In this document: piece by piece, positions 44,735 through 54,400 of the stretch
Layout: each line of letters starts with the position of its first letter
How positions within the stretch are numbered: position 1 is the stretch's first letter
NCBI GenBank assembly: GCA_049682815.1
Contig: JBAUII010000048.1
Location: forward strand, 1 to 64,000
DNA: 64,000 nt
Direction of reading: 5' to 3'
From: DASWID01 sp049682815
Lineage (GTDB): Bacteria > Desulfobacterota_D > UBA1144 > Nemesobacterales > CSP1-2
The notes under the pieces: generated by a model
Databases searched by the model: none
What the model saw: only the letters and a program-made list of their open reading frames with translations
What the model was told of the DNA's origin: nothing
Made by a program: the position numbers and the translations under genes

Positions 44735-45808
44735 GTGAAGGAAGCTTCGTTCTACGAAAGATTAGATGACAACAAAGTACTCTGTACGCTCTGTAGTCAC
44801 TTTTGTGAGATAAAAGAAGGCAAGAAAGGCGTATGCGGAGTACGAATAAACCATCGTGGGAAATTATATACACTCGTATACGACGGGGTCATAACACGCA
44901 ACGTAGATCCTATAGAGAAAAAGCCACTGTTTCATTTTTATCCCGGCTCGAGTGCCTACTCAATAGCAACAGTTGGCTGTAATTTCCGGTGTTTCTATTG
45001 TCAAAATTTTGAGATTTCACAATATCCAAAGGGTATTCACTGGCATGAAAAGGAAAAAGAGAGTGGCGAACCAGAACCTGTTTGCCCAATGCTTGAGGAG
45101 ACAATCCCAGGTGAAAAGGTGACACCAGGGCAAATCGTTGAATCGGCCATATCTTCTGGCTGTGAAACAATAGCATACACGTATACAGAGCCAACAATCT
45201 TCTATGAGTTAGCCTTTGATACCGCAAGGCTTGCTGCTCAAAGGGGTCTCAAGAATATATTCGTCACAAATGGTTACATAACAAAAGAGGCACTAACCGG
45301 TATCAAACCTTATCTGCATGCAGCTAACATAGACCTTAAGGGTTTCAACGAGAGGTTTTATCAGAAGATATGCGGAGCAAACCTGCAACCTGTTCTGGAC
45401 TCAATAAAGACCCATAAGGAGCTTGGAATTTGGATCGAGGTTACTACGCTAATAATTCCTAATCATAATGACTCAGATGAGGAACTAAGACAAATAGCAG
45501 AATTCATAAAGGGTGTCGGAGCGGAAATTCCATGGCACGTGAGTCAATTTTATCCAACCTATAAGCTTATTGACCAACCAAGAACACCAGTCAGTACAAT
45601 ACGTAAAGCACGAGACATCGGTTTATCGGCAGGGCTTCGATATGTTTATGAAGGAAATGTTCCGGGAGAGGGCGGCGAAAGCACTTATTGTTATAATTGT
45701 AAAGAAGTGATTATTGAAAGATATGGCTTCTCCATACTTAAAAACCACATTAAAAACTCTCAATGCCCTTACTGTGGCACACTCATAGATGGAGTTGGAC
45801 TCAAATAA
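44735..45808 (+). CDS. amrS: AmrS-type radical SAM enzyme (AmmeMemoRadiSam system)
   Basis: A 357-residue radical SAM protein. The iron-sulfur motif is CNFRCFYCQNFEISQ (about residues 82-96). An N-terminal Cys group (LCTLCSHFCEIKEGKKGVCGV) and a C-terminal pair (CPYCGT) are typical. Start GTG at 44735 after an AGAGGGGG tract somewhat distant. The family usually lies with the Memo and AMMECR1 proteins; neither is seen here, so it stands alone. The reaction is not established. Confidence 0.85.
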   Translation: MKEASFYERLDDNKVLCTLCSHFCEIKEGKKGVCGVRINHRGKLYTLVYDGVITRNVDPIEKKPLFHFYPGSSAYSIATVGCNFRCFYCQNFEISQYPKGIHWHEKEKESGEPEPVCPMLEETIPGEKVTPGQIVESAISSGCETIAYTYTEPTIFYELAFDTARLAAQRGLKNIFVTNGYITKEALTGIKPYLHAANIDLKGFNERFYQKICGANLQPVLDSIKTHKELGIWIEVTTLIIPNHNDSDEELRQIAEFIKGVGAEIPWHVSQFYPTYKLIDQPRTPVSTIRKARDIGLSAGLRYVYEGNVPGEGGESTYCYNCKEVIIERYGFSILKNHIKNSQCPYCGTLIDGVGLK

Positions 45809-46173
45809 ATAGTCATAGTAGAAACATTAAGAGCTAAAATCCTAAATTTCAGTCGACCATAAGTTCAGCGCTTTTGGTTAGAGTCTTTCTTAATGATTAT
45901 ACTAAATGATGTGTGACTCGTAAGGGACATTTTATAAAACCGAACTGATTGAGAATCGATGGAAACTGGAAATCTTGATAAGATCTCAGAAAAACAATTA
46001 ATGCATCTTCATTACCAAGTCTATAGGCCCGCGCAGTTTTCAAAACAGGTTCTAACTGAATCCAAGATTAGATTGACGAATGTCTTAAATTCTTACGTCG
46101 AGATTCTCATGACACCTGGTTTCGATATGTGAAATTCGTCAATAATTCAGCGTACTATGAATAGCAAATTCTT
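45809..46173. other. Intergenic region upstream of the CBS gene
   Basis: No gene. The half-sites TTGACGAAT near 46073 and ATTCGTCAA near 46131 form a widely spaced inverted pair upstream of the sigma-54 promoter at 46174. They could be activator sites, but this is speculative. Confidence 0.3.
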
Positions 46174-46189
46174 TGGTACGCGCCTTGCA
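46174..46189 (+). promoter_or_regulatory. Sigma-54 promoter of a CBS gene
   Basis: TGGTACGCGCCTTGCA has GG-N10-GC. The predicted start near 46200 leaves a leader of about 27 bases containing the AAGGAGG ribosome site. Confidence 0.7.
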
Positions 46190-46226
46190 ACGTTAGTAAA
46201 TATTAAAATCTAAGGAGGTATGTCTA

Positions 46227-46655
46227 ATGAGTCTAAGAAATCTATGTCGTAGAGAGACAGTTTGTATAAATCCCGGAACATCGGTCAAGAAAGCAGCGCA
46301 ACTCATGGAAGAGAAGAATATCGGCAGCCTGATTATCGTTGAGGAAGGATCAGTTAAGCCAATAGGTTTGGTAACGGATAGAGATATTCTGTTGAGGGTT
46401 GTAAATAAAGGACTAACCCCCGAAAACGTTCCAGTTGAAGAGGTGATGACCAAGAATATCGTTACTCTAGATGAGAGAATTGGCCTGTTTGAAGCGCTCG
46501 AGCAGACCAGGGGAAGTGGTATGAGAAGATTCCCAGTTGTAGATACCAATGGTCATTTACAAGGCATAATCACGCTTGATGATATCATTTATCTTCTCGG
46601 TAAAGAGATGGGCGACGTGGCGAGCATAATTGAGAAAGAGGGACCAAGATTATAA
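46227..46655 (+). CDS. Two-CBS-domain protein under sigma-54 control
   Basis: A 142-residue tandem-CBS protein with GLVTDRDILLRVVNKGLTPE in the first domain and LQGIITLDDIIYLLGKEM in the second. It resembles the CBS protein at 25873 more than the one at 43328, judging by the KxAAQLMEEKNIGSLIIVE pattern. AAGGAGG lies seven bases before the ATG. The role is unknown; it may signal adenylate charge to a partner. Confidence 0.87.
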   Translation: MSLRNLCRRETVCINPGTSVKKAAQLMEEKNIGSLIIVEEGSVKPIGLVTDRDILLRVVNKGLTPENVPVEEVMTKNIVTLDERIGLFEALEQTRGSGMRRFPVVDTNGHLQGIITLDDIIYLLGKEMGDVASIIEKEGPRL

Positions 46656-46959
46656 CTTCGCAGGCTGCCTAAGAGGATCCCAAAACGCCAATGGATTCCA
46701 AGAATCGGGGAAGCCATCCTGCCATGTGAATTATTATCTTCTCGACCACCTTCTGTAGTTATCGATTTTACATGGTCTTTCAACGCTTTGAAGCGATGCT
46801 ATCGAATCAGAAGAGGGTTTTACTGTAAATCGAAGGAGGCCTGCTCGTCGCGAACTTCATTAACGTAGGGATTTGGTAACAATTAAGATAATAATGCTGA
46901 TAAGCGATACCACACCTAAGCCGCAAGAATAAGAAAAACTTTTTGTTTAAACTTTAATC

Positions 46960-47880
46960 ATGAATGAAGAAATACGAGAAGAAATAGAAGAAACAGAAGG
47001 TGAGAGAAAAGATCTAACTAAGCTACTCCCTGTTCCTGCCACCTCTTTAGAGCAATATGTAGCGGAAATTTCAAATTACCCTGTCCTCAGCCGGAAAGAA
47101 GAATACGACCTGGCTATGAAATATAAAACAGACGGAGACTTAGAGGCAGCAAGAAAGCTGATTACTCATAATTTGAGATTTGTAATCAAGGTTTCTAATG
47201 AATACAAGGACTACGGTATCAGTATCATGGATTTAATACAAGAAGGAAACATCGGGCTAATGAAGGCTGTGCAGAGATTTGATCCAACAAAGGGTTACCG
47301 TCTAATCTCCTATGCAGTATGGTGGATAAGGGCATATATTCAAAATTACATTATTAGAACCTTTAGCCTTATAAAACTCGGAACTACGGAAGCGCAGAGA
47401 AAATTATTCTTTAAACTCCGCTCGACAAAGCTCAAAATGGGAATTACAGATAATAAACCTACACCCAGCGAATACAAGGCTATCGCTAAGGAACTAAAGG
47501 TCCCCCTCGAATCTGTCATAGAAATGGATCAGAGAATGACTAGTAAGGACCTGTCACTTAACGCATTGGTAAGCAGGACCGAAGATAAGGCTACACATAT
47601 GGATTTTGTTGAGGACCAAGCGGCAAGCCAAGAAGAGCTGATCTCGAGTATTGAAGAACAGGAAAAGGTTAAAATGAATTTAAAAATTGCGGTTAAATCA
47701 TTAAATGAGAGGGAGCAGTATATAATAAAAAACAGGCTCTTGAGACATAAACCTGTGACACTTGAGGAACTATCAAGGGAACTAAAGATCTCAAAAGAGA
47801 GGGTGAGACAGATTGAAAAATCAGCTCTCAAAAAGATGAAGGACTTCCTCGAAACCAGGGGTATAACCAGTCCACTGTAA
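46960..47880 (+). CDS. rpoH: RpoH-type sigma factor (sigma-32 family)
   Basis: A 306-residue sigma factor. Regions 1.2-2.4 span about 28-125, with DLIQEGNIGLMKAVQRFDP and RLISYAVWWIRAYIQ. The RpoH box reads QRKLFFKLR (about residues 146-154), which separates it from RpoD. Region 4.2 has the HTH VTLEELSRELKISKERVRQIE. It should direct heat-shock transcription. The hsp20 gene in this window has a sigma-54 promoter instead. No distinct Shine-Dalgarno sequence was seen. Confidence 0.92.
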   Translation: MNEEIREEIEETEGERKDLTKLLPVPATSLEQYVAEISNYPVLSRKEEYDLAMKYKTDGDLEAARKLITHNLRFVIKVSNEYKDYGISIMDLIQEGNIGLMKAVQRFDPTKGYRLISYAVWWIRAYIQNYIIRTFSLIKLGTTEAQRKLFFKLRSTKLKMGITDNKPTPSEYKAIAKELKVPLESVIEMDQRMTSKDLSLNALVSRTEDKATHMDFVEDQAASQEELISSIEEQEKVKMNLKIAVKSLNEREQYIIKNRLLRHKPVTLEELSRELKISKERVRQIEKSALKKMKDFLETRGITSPL

Positions 47881-47882
47881 AA

Positions 47883-47902
47883 CCTGAAGGATATAATTCA
47901 GG
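47883..47902 (+). other. Short hairpin after rpoH
   Basis: CCTGAA (47883-47888) pairs with TTCAGG (47897-47902), three bases after the rpoH stop. It has no T-tract and is too short to call a terminator confidently. Confidence 0.4.
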
Positions 47903-47996
47903 AGGAATCATACTTCTCCAAAATAAGAAATCATTTCGCGGAGACTGCATTGACTAAATCGAAGTATCTGCACTGAGTAACCCCGATGTCTTTGCA

Positions 47997-48164
47997 ATGA
48001 CGCTATCAGAGATGTCAGTGAGAGACTTAAAAAGTCTCGCAAATGACGGGAAAATGAAGGGTGCGTTCACCGAACGCACCAAAAAGAAGGCAGATTATTT
48101 CGCTCATACAGATTCAAGTGCCCATTCGACGAACGGGCGCTGCGTTTTTGTGAGTTCTGCGTAA
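47997..48164 (+). CDS. Possible 55-residue Rho_N/SAP-like small protein
   Basis: The frame reads MTLSEMSVRDLKSLANDGKM and then a basic TERTKKKADY. The spacing MSVxDLKxLA resembles a Rho N-terminal or SAP motif. There is no good ribosome site, and part of the frame overlaps hairpin-forming repeats (GAGACTT/AAGTCTC near 48021 and the stem at 48060). It could be a fragment of a larger gene. Low confidence. Confidence 0.3.
   Translation: MTLSEMSVRDLKSLANDGKMKGAFTERTKKKADYFAHTDSSAHSTNGRCVFVSSA
48060..48080. other. Perfect 9-bp hairpin
   Basis: GGTGCGTTC-acc-GAACGCACC. On the minus strand it would follow the DUF1566 gene's end by about 155 bases, without a proper T-tract. It lies within the possible small frame at 47997. 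Function unknown. Confidence 0.45.
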
Positions 48165-48235
48165 TGTATTTTCATACCTCCGCCCGCCAACCCCGTTTAT
48201 CATATGATCAAATTGTAAAATGATCAAATGACCAA

Positions 48236-48934
48236 TCACTCGCATGGACGCACGGCGCGAGCGTGGAAATTGCTGTCCTTGTCGAAGCCGCTCACGGCCC
48301 CATTGTTGAAATCGACGACCCATGCGTCGAGCGGGTCGGCGCCGACTGTAATAGACGACCAGTAGTTAGACGTGGCAGTCGGACCGAAAATCGGATTGAT
48401 GCACGGCCCTACCAGGTCGCCACAATTACCTTTGCCCAAATCCACGATACTCTCTAGCTCGGGTACTCCCCCGTCCTGTCCGACTTGAGGCAGCCGCCAA
48501 TCGCAGTGACCTGCAAAACAGTCCACCCCGCCGCCAGCCACATCGTTCAACTGAGCCAAGAACACAGTGTACACCGTCCCATCAGGTGGCCCGCCTACGA
48601 TACTCCAGGTATACGTGTTATTTACGTCGTGGGGGTCGGGGCACCCGGCGTCACTATCACAATCGACAGCGTCACCCACCGGACCCGTCTTTTTCTCCCA
48701 CATTAAATTCCTGACGCAGTCGCACACTGTACCGTCCAGATTGTCTATAAATCCCGAGGCCGCGCAGGACACGGCATCAAGCTTTTGCAGCACCGTGCCA
48801 AGCTGCGAGCTACCCCCGGGATTTTCCGGCTTCACGGCTTGAACGGACGACACTCCTAAGCATAACGTAGCGGCAAAAAGCAAGAAAGCAATTAAAAATG
48901 GTTTCGGGTATGTAACCCAAAATACTTTCGTCAT
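48236..48934 (-). CDS. Exported DUF1566 (Lcl C-terminal) protein
   Basis: A 232-residue exported protein with a signal peptide (about 1-34). The DUF1566/Lcl_C fold follows: DNLDGTVCDCVRNLMWEKKT, then CDWRLPQVGQDGGVPELESI, and the ending NYWSSITVGADPLDAWVVDF typical of the family. About ten cysteines, mostly in pairs, suggest disulfides. The family is found in extracellular or surface proteins of many environmental bacteria. Function unknown. Confidence 0.82.
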   Translation of the reverse strand: MTKVFWVTYPKPFLIAFLLFAATLCLGVSSVQAVKPENPGGSSQLGTVLQKLDAVSCAASGFIDNLDGTVCDCVRNLMWEKKTGPVGDAVDCDSDAGCPDPHDVNNTYTWSIVGGPPDGTVYTVFLAQLNDVAGGGVDCFAGHCDWRLPQVGQDGGVPELESIVDLGKGNCGDLVGPCINPIFGPTATSNYWSSITVGADPLDAWVVDFNNGAVSGFDKDSNFHARAVRPCE

Positions 48935-49646
48935 GGTATGTCACCTCCCAATATTTTTTTGTCCTATCGTCCCCTTCCAATCCATGCACTTCTCACAGAA
49001 TAAAACACATCAATAAAAAAGGCAATGAGTGGCTAAGATTCTTTGGCATCTGATGGTGGCCCGAAGTGCCATGAATTCTGAGTCAGCCCCCACCTTAATC
49101 CTCCCCCACGAGTGGGGGAGGAGATTTAGTGCATCTTTCTCCTCAAAGGGGGAAGAGGGTTTTGTAATTTCAGATTCGTTAGTTGCCTCAGCTAATAAAT
49201 TTCTCCTTCCCCGGAGCGAAAAACTCGAAAATTCCTTCCCCCTTTCATAAAGGGGGAAGGCTGGGATGGGGGTTTAGGGTTTTTTCATTAATCCTTTTCA
49301 GAATGAAGAGGATTTGAACGGCCTTCCAAAAATTGCGTTAATAAAATCAGAAACGGAGACGTTAAAATCTTCCCAAAATCCCCTCTAACTCCCCTTTGTA
49401 AAAGGGGAGGATGAAAGCTGGAGTGCCAATTCTAAGACGCTGCGCCATTCGTCATTTTCCTCCTTTTCTAAAGGAGGAGTAAGGAGGATTTCGGGCAGGC
49501 TGGTGCTGAGCGATCTCGAAGGGTAGCTTCTTTGTGCTTGTGCTGGACCTGTTTCAGTATCAAGACAAAGAAGTTGAAAGAATAATAAGCGATTGCCGAG
49601 ACTTTCCAGTCTCGGTGCCTTTCTGAGATTTCTCATGATCTTTCCA
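48935..49646. repeat. Intergenic repeat block 3
   Basis: Contains two arrays of C/T-rich hairpins (about 49085-49265 and 49370-49475), e.g. CTCCCCTTTGTAAAAGGGGAG and CCTCCTTTTCTAAAGGAGG. A segment at about 49321-49411 repeats the start of block 1. A 45-bp palindrome copy is at 49528-49572. I see no gene in this 712-base gap. Confidence 0.7.
49528..49572 (+). repeat. 45-bp palindromic repeat, copy at 49528
   Basis: Begins TTCTTTGT and ends ACAAAGAA, with a CTGGA/TTCAG inner stem. Nearly the same sequence occurs at 60269-60313 and, inverted, at 1818-1862. A variant with an insertion is at about 228-295. Confidence 0.75.
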
Positions 49647-50399
49647 TCATTCACTTAGCAATTTCAATAGCTCTCTCGCATTTTCAATGGCATATCCATG
49701 AAAATCATTATTGAAATATGTATATATATCAGAGCCCTTCGAATACCATATTTTTATCTTTTCCGCCAGATCTTCAATCTCTTCAATGCTGTATTTCGAA
49801 CTGAATAGCTTTTCAGAGCCGTGCATCCTGATATATACAAAATCGGCCGTAACCACCTCCGCCTTCGGATATCTCGGAGAATCTGCTATCACCCAAGCAA
49901 CATTATATTTTTTTATTATCCGATAGATCTCGTCATTACACCAGTTCTCATGCCGGAACTCAAAGGCGAATCTTAGATCTTCATTCGCTATTTGCTGTAA
50001 AAATTCTTCTAATCTTTTAACATTTTCATGGCTAGCTCTAAAACTTGGGGGGAGCTGGAAGAGGATCGGACCCAATTTTTCCTTCAGATACAAGGCATTT
50101 TCCAAGAATCTATCCCATGCTGATTTCACTTCTTTTAAACGCTTAACATGGGTAATGAAACGGCTGGCCTTCACCGCAAATACAAAACTGTCCGGTGTTT
50201 GGTTGTACCAGTTTTCATAGGTTTTTGATTTAGGTAGATGATAAAACGAATAATTTATCTCAGTGGTCTTGAAATGATCAGAAAAATATCTAAGTCTATC
50301 CTTTGGTCTAAGATCCCCCGGATAGAAGATCCCTTGCCAGTCGTTATAGACCCAGCCCGAAGTCCCTATGTATATTTCGCCTTTAGTCTTCTTAGACAT
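49647..50399 (-). CDS. DUF72 (YecE-like) protein
   Basis: A 250-residue TIM-barrel-like protein of COG1801. Typical features are IGTSGWVYNDWQGIFYP at the start, FAVKASRFITH, ILFQLPPSF, FEFRHENW and DIYTYFNNDFHGYAIENA near the end. The biochemical function is unknown. It stands between repeat block 3 and the sigma-54-driven genes, pointing away from them. Confidence 0.88.
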   Translation of the reverse strand: MSKKTKGEIYIGTSGWVYNDWQGIFYPGDLRPKDRLRYFSDHFKTTEINYSFYHLPKSKTYENWYNQTPDSFVFAVKASRFITHVKRLKEVKSAWDRFLENALYLKEKLGPILFQLPPSFRASHENVKRLEEFLQQIANEDLRFAFEFRHENWCNDEIYRIIKKYNVAWVIADSPRYPKAEVVTADFVYIRMHGSEKLFSSKYSIEEIEDLAEKIKIWYSKGSDIYTYFNNDFHGYAIENARELLKLLSE

Positions 50400-50639
50400 A
50401 GTCCTAATTTATATGACAGGGTCGGCAACTAAGGAAATTTACAAGAGTCCAATTCGATCCTGAAGCGAAGTCGAGACTCTTACAAAGTTAACTGGTATCA
50501 TGTTGCCCCGATAAGCCTTTTCTCAGATCAAGCAACAAATAAACGTTAAGTAATTAATCAAGTATTTAAAAACCCTAACAAGGGCATTATCCCTATCATC
50601 GATTAAATGAAATTAATCTTATCCCTTGTCAACACAATG
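50400..50639. other. Intergenic region upstream of the Cys-rich gene
   Basis: No gene. ACAAGGG near 50578 and CCCTTGT near 50624 are inverted copies upstream of the sigma-54 promoter and could be activator sites. No sigma-70 pair is clear. Confidence 0.3.
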
Positions 50640-50655
50640 TGGCATGTATTTTGCA
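50640..50655 (+). promoter_or_regulatory. Sigma-54 promoter of the Cys-rich protein gene
   Basis: TGGCATGTATTTTGCA has GG-N10-GC and matches TGGCAY-N5-TTGCA. The predicted start is near 50666, with a leader of about 87 bases. Confidence 0.75.
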
Positions 50656-50752
50656 CATAAGAATATTGTTCTTTGTTAAAGAATTTGATCGCGTTTTAAA
50701 TAGTATGTACCAAATATTTACCAGTAAATAGATTAACATGGAGGCCTAGACT

Positions 50753-51103
50753 ATGATGACAATACCGAAATCGGATGAAGGCTATAGATCAAATAGACGC
50801 ATGGAGTGGTATTTTGATGAGGTATTGAACGAGGATCCTCATGATGAAGGCTCCGACGACAAAAAGGTAAAGTTAAGTGGTAAACTCGCTCCTCACATGG
50901 AATTCTCTTTTGATGAAATCACAGAGAATGTAACAGTTCGATGCCCTATTACTGGAAGGAATGCCAATGTGGAGGTGACAAGGAGTGCTTTTAGACACGA
51001 TTCTCCCTTTGTTGACGTGACATACTGTTCTATTTTTGGTTGTGCACCAAGCTGTGATAAGAAATGTCTAAAAAGAATTAATCATATGAGACATTTTAGT
51101 TAG
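50753..51103 (+). CDS. Small cysteine-rich protein of unknown function
   Basis: A 116-residue soluble protein. The first half is charged and probably flexible. The second half has a cysteine pattern that could bind a metal: CPITGR near residue 65, then CSIFGCAPSCDKKC (about 91-104). DSPFVDVTYCS is a likely core strand. No signal peptide. A GGAGG lies ten bases before the ATG. It is preceded by a good sigma-54 promoter and followed, 346 bases later, by nifJ with its own sigma-54 promoter. It might be a redox partner or regulator for that system. I do not recognise the family. Confidence 0.75.
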   Translation: MMTIPKSDEGYRSNRRMEWYFDEVLNEDPHDEGSDDKKVKLSGKLAPHMEFSFDEITENVTVRCPITGRNANVEVTRSAFRHDSPFVDVTYCSIFGCAPSCDKKCLKRINHMRHFS

Positions 51104-51284
51104 TGATGTAAATATATCTTTTAAATCATTTCCTGCATACTTTTCATCGGGGAATCTACCAATAGCATCACGAGAAAATTATTTTATTGTACTATTTCCG
51201 TACATCTGACGTGACCTTGATAATTGTTCCCATTTCTTGGTATCGAAATTATGGTAAAGACTATCACAACATAAAAAACTCATA
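51104..51284. other. Intergenic region upstream of the nifJ promoter
   Basis: No gene. Possible half-sites such as TCTGACGTGA near 51216 are present, but no convincing palindrome recurs at the other sigma-54 promoters. Confidence 0.3.
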
Positions 51285-51300
51285 TGGCATCTAAATTGCA
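51285..51300 (+). promoter_or_regulatory. Sigma-54 promoter of nifJ
   Basis: TGGCATCTAAATTGCA has GG-N10-GC. The predicted start is near 51311, leaving a long leader of about 139 bases. Confidence 0.72.
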
Positions 51301-51449
51301 AAATGAAGCATAAACAGATTAATGAATCTTAGCCGTGGAAAAATCCAATTTCACCATGGCTAAAATAGTTATTTGTCAAAAAACTTCAGTCATTGATATG
51401 ATGTAATTTAGCTCCCTGAAAATCTATGAACTAAAATGGATGCCGGTTT

Positions 51450-54400
51450 ATGACTCGGAGAAGCTTTGACACTATAGATGGAAATTATGCGGTAGCATCC
51501 GTTGCATATCGATTGAACGAGGTTATCGCTATTTATCCAATCACACCAGCCTCCCCGATGGGCGAATGGTCAGACTCTTGGTCATCGGAAGGTAAGCCAA
51601 ATATTTGGGGCACCGTTCCCTTGGTAGTAGAGATGCAAAGCGAAGCAGGTGCGGCGGGTGCGGTTCATGGTGCTTTGCAGACCGGCTCACTCTCGACTAC
51701 TTTTACTGGTTCCCAGGGACTCTTGCTGATGATTCCCAATATGTATAAGATTGCTGGGGAACTAAATTCCACGGTATTCCACGTTGCTACTCGTACGGTG
51801 GCAGCACACGCTCTCTCTATTTTTTGCGATCATAGTGATGTCATGGCCACGCGTCAGACAGGGTTCGCCCAATTATGTTCATCTTCGGTGCAGGAGGCAA
51901 TGGATTTTGCATTAATCGCTCAGGCTGCAACCCTTGACTCTCGAATACCTTTCATTCACCTATTCGATGGATTTCGAACTTCTCACGAAATCTCTAAGGT
52001 AGAACTGCTATCAGATGATGACCTACGTTCGGTTATTAATGAAGAACTTATTGTTAAACATCGGGAGCGTGCCCTATCCCCTGACCATCCTGTGATTCGC
52101 GGAACTGCTGAAAACCCAGACATATTCTTTCAGTCACGTGAAAGGGCTAATACGTACTATGTTAACTGCCCGGACATTACTGAAAAGGTAATGGACAATT
52201 TCTCTAAACTCATCGGTCGTTCGTATAAGCTCTTTGAGTACCATGGAGCACCAGAGGCAGAGAGTGTGATAGTTCTTATGGGATCTGGCGCAGAAGTAGT
52301 GAGTGAAACTGTGGATTATATCAATCAGAAGGGAGGTAGGGTGGGACTAGTCAAGGTACGTTTATATCGTCCGTTTGACAAGAAGCGCTTTATAGAATCT
52401 CTTCCATCTACCACAGCATCATTAGCTATTCTCGATAGAACAAAAGAGCCCGGAAGTGCCGGAGAGCCATTGTATTTGGATTCCGTTGCCGCAATACATG
52501 AGGGTTTAGCCAATGGTTGGGGAAACCTAAAAAACATGCCTAAGATAATTGGCGGTCGTTATGGCTTATCTTCAAAGGAATTCACGCCCGCCATGGTCAA
52601 GTCGATTTTTGACCACACCCTTACCGAAAGACCCAAAAACGGTTTTACAATTGGTATACGAGATGATCTAACTCATACAGACATTGATTACAATCCAGAT
52701 TTCTCAGTCGAGCCCGATGACGTTTATCGCGCCCTTTTTTATGGCCTCGGGTCAGACGGGACAGTGGGCGCAAATAAAAACTCAATAAAAATAATCGGAA
52801 AAAGCACGGACTATTACATACAAGGATACTTCGTTTATGATTCGAGAAAAGCTGGCGCTGTCACGATATCACACCTTCGCTTTGGTCCACGCCCTATTCA
52901 TTCGGCCTACCTTATTGAAAAAGCAAATTTCGTGGGCTGTCATCAACACATTTTCTTGGAACGCTACGACATCTTAAAACATGCAGTCCCAGGGGGGATA
53001 TTTCTCCTCAACACGATCTACGGTCCTGACGAAATATGGGACAAGCTTCCTCGTCCTATTCAAAGCGAGATTTTCGAGAAAAAACTCAAGTTTTACATAA
53101 TTGATGCATACAAAGTAGCCAAAAAAAGTGGTCTTGGAAAACGCATAAACACAGTGATGCAGGTTTGCTTCTTCAATATATCGAAGATTATCCCAGAAGA
53201 AAAAGCTCAAGAGGAGATTCGACAATCAATTTACGATACATACGGAAAACAAGGTGAAGAGATAGTTAATATGAACCTTCGAGCAGTGGATAACACCTTA
53301 GAAAATCTATTTGAAGTAAAGGTGCCGGATATGGTAGATAGCCTGGTCGAGATACCGCCACCAGTTTCAGAAAAGGCCCCTCAATTTGTTAGAGAAGTCC
53401 TCGGTAAAATGATCACAGGCAATGGAGACGATCTTCCAGTAAGCGCTCTACCCCCGGATGGGACGTTCCCAACCGGGACCGCGAAATGGGAGAAGCGAAA
53501 CCTTGCGACCGAAATCCCCATATGGGAGCCAGATATCTGCATTCAATGCGGCAAATGCTCTGTCGTATGCCCTCATGCGGTAATTCGTATAAAGGCCTAT
53601 GATACCAAACTCCTCAAGGGTGCTCCTAATACGTTTAAATCAACCACAGCGCGAGACGAAACGTGGAAGGGGCTTAACTACACAATACAAGTAGCCCCTG
53701 AGGATTGTACAGGATGTGGAATATGCGTAGATGTATGTCCTGCGAAGAGCAAGACTGAAACCAGAATTAAAGCACTCAATATGTATCCTCAACCAGCTTT
53801 ACGCGAAGACGAAAGAAAAAACTGGGATTTCTTTTTATCGATTCCGGAGACAGATAGACTCGTCCTACACAACACAAGTCTCCGCCAGCAACAGCTTCAA
53901 CAACCCTTATTTGAATTCTCTAGTGCCTGTCCAGGTTGTGGAGAGACACCTTACATAAAATTAATTAGCCAGCTATTCGGAGATCGGCTCCTGGTAGCAA
54001 ATAGTACCGGTTGTTCTTCCATTTACGGAGGGAATCTCCCGACCACTCCATGGGCTCAAAACAATGAGGGAAGGGGGCCGGCTTGGTCCAATTCACTCTT
54101 TGAGGATAATGCTGAATTTGGACTGGGATTCCGAGTCTCGATTGATAAGCAAATGGAGTTTGCTTCTGAGCTTTTAAGGAGGCTGTCCCCATATGTCGGG
54201 GATAATCTTGCATATTCAATCCTCAATGCTGAGCAAAAGAACGAAGCAGAAATTTACGAACAGCGGAAAAGAGTCCTCACTTTAAAGAAAAAACTCAAAG
54301 ATATCGAAAATAGCGACGCACATCGTCTACTGAGCATTGCGGATATGTTGGTAAAAAAGAGCGTTTGGATCATTGGCGGCGATGGCTGGGCCTATGATAT

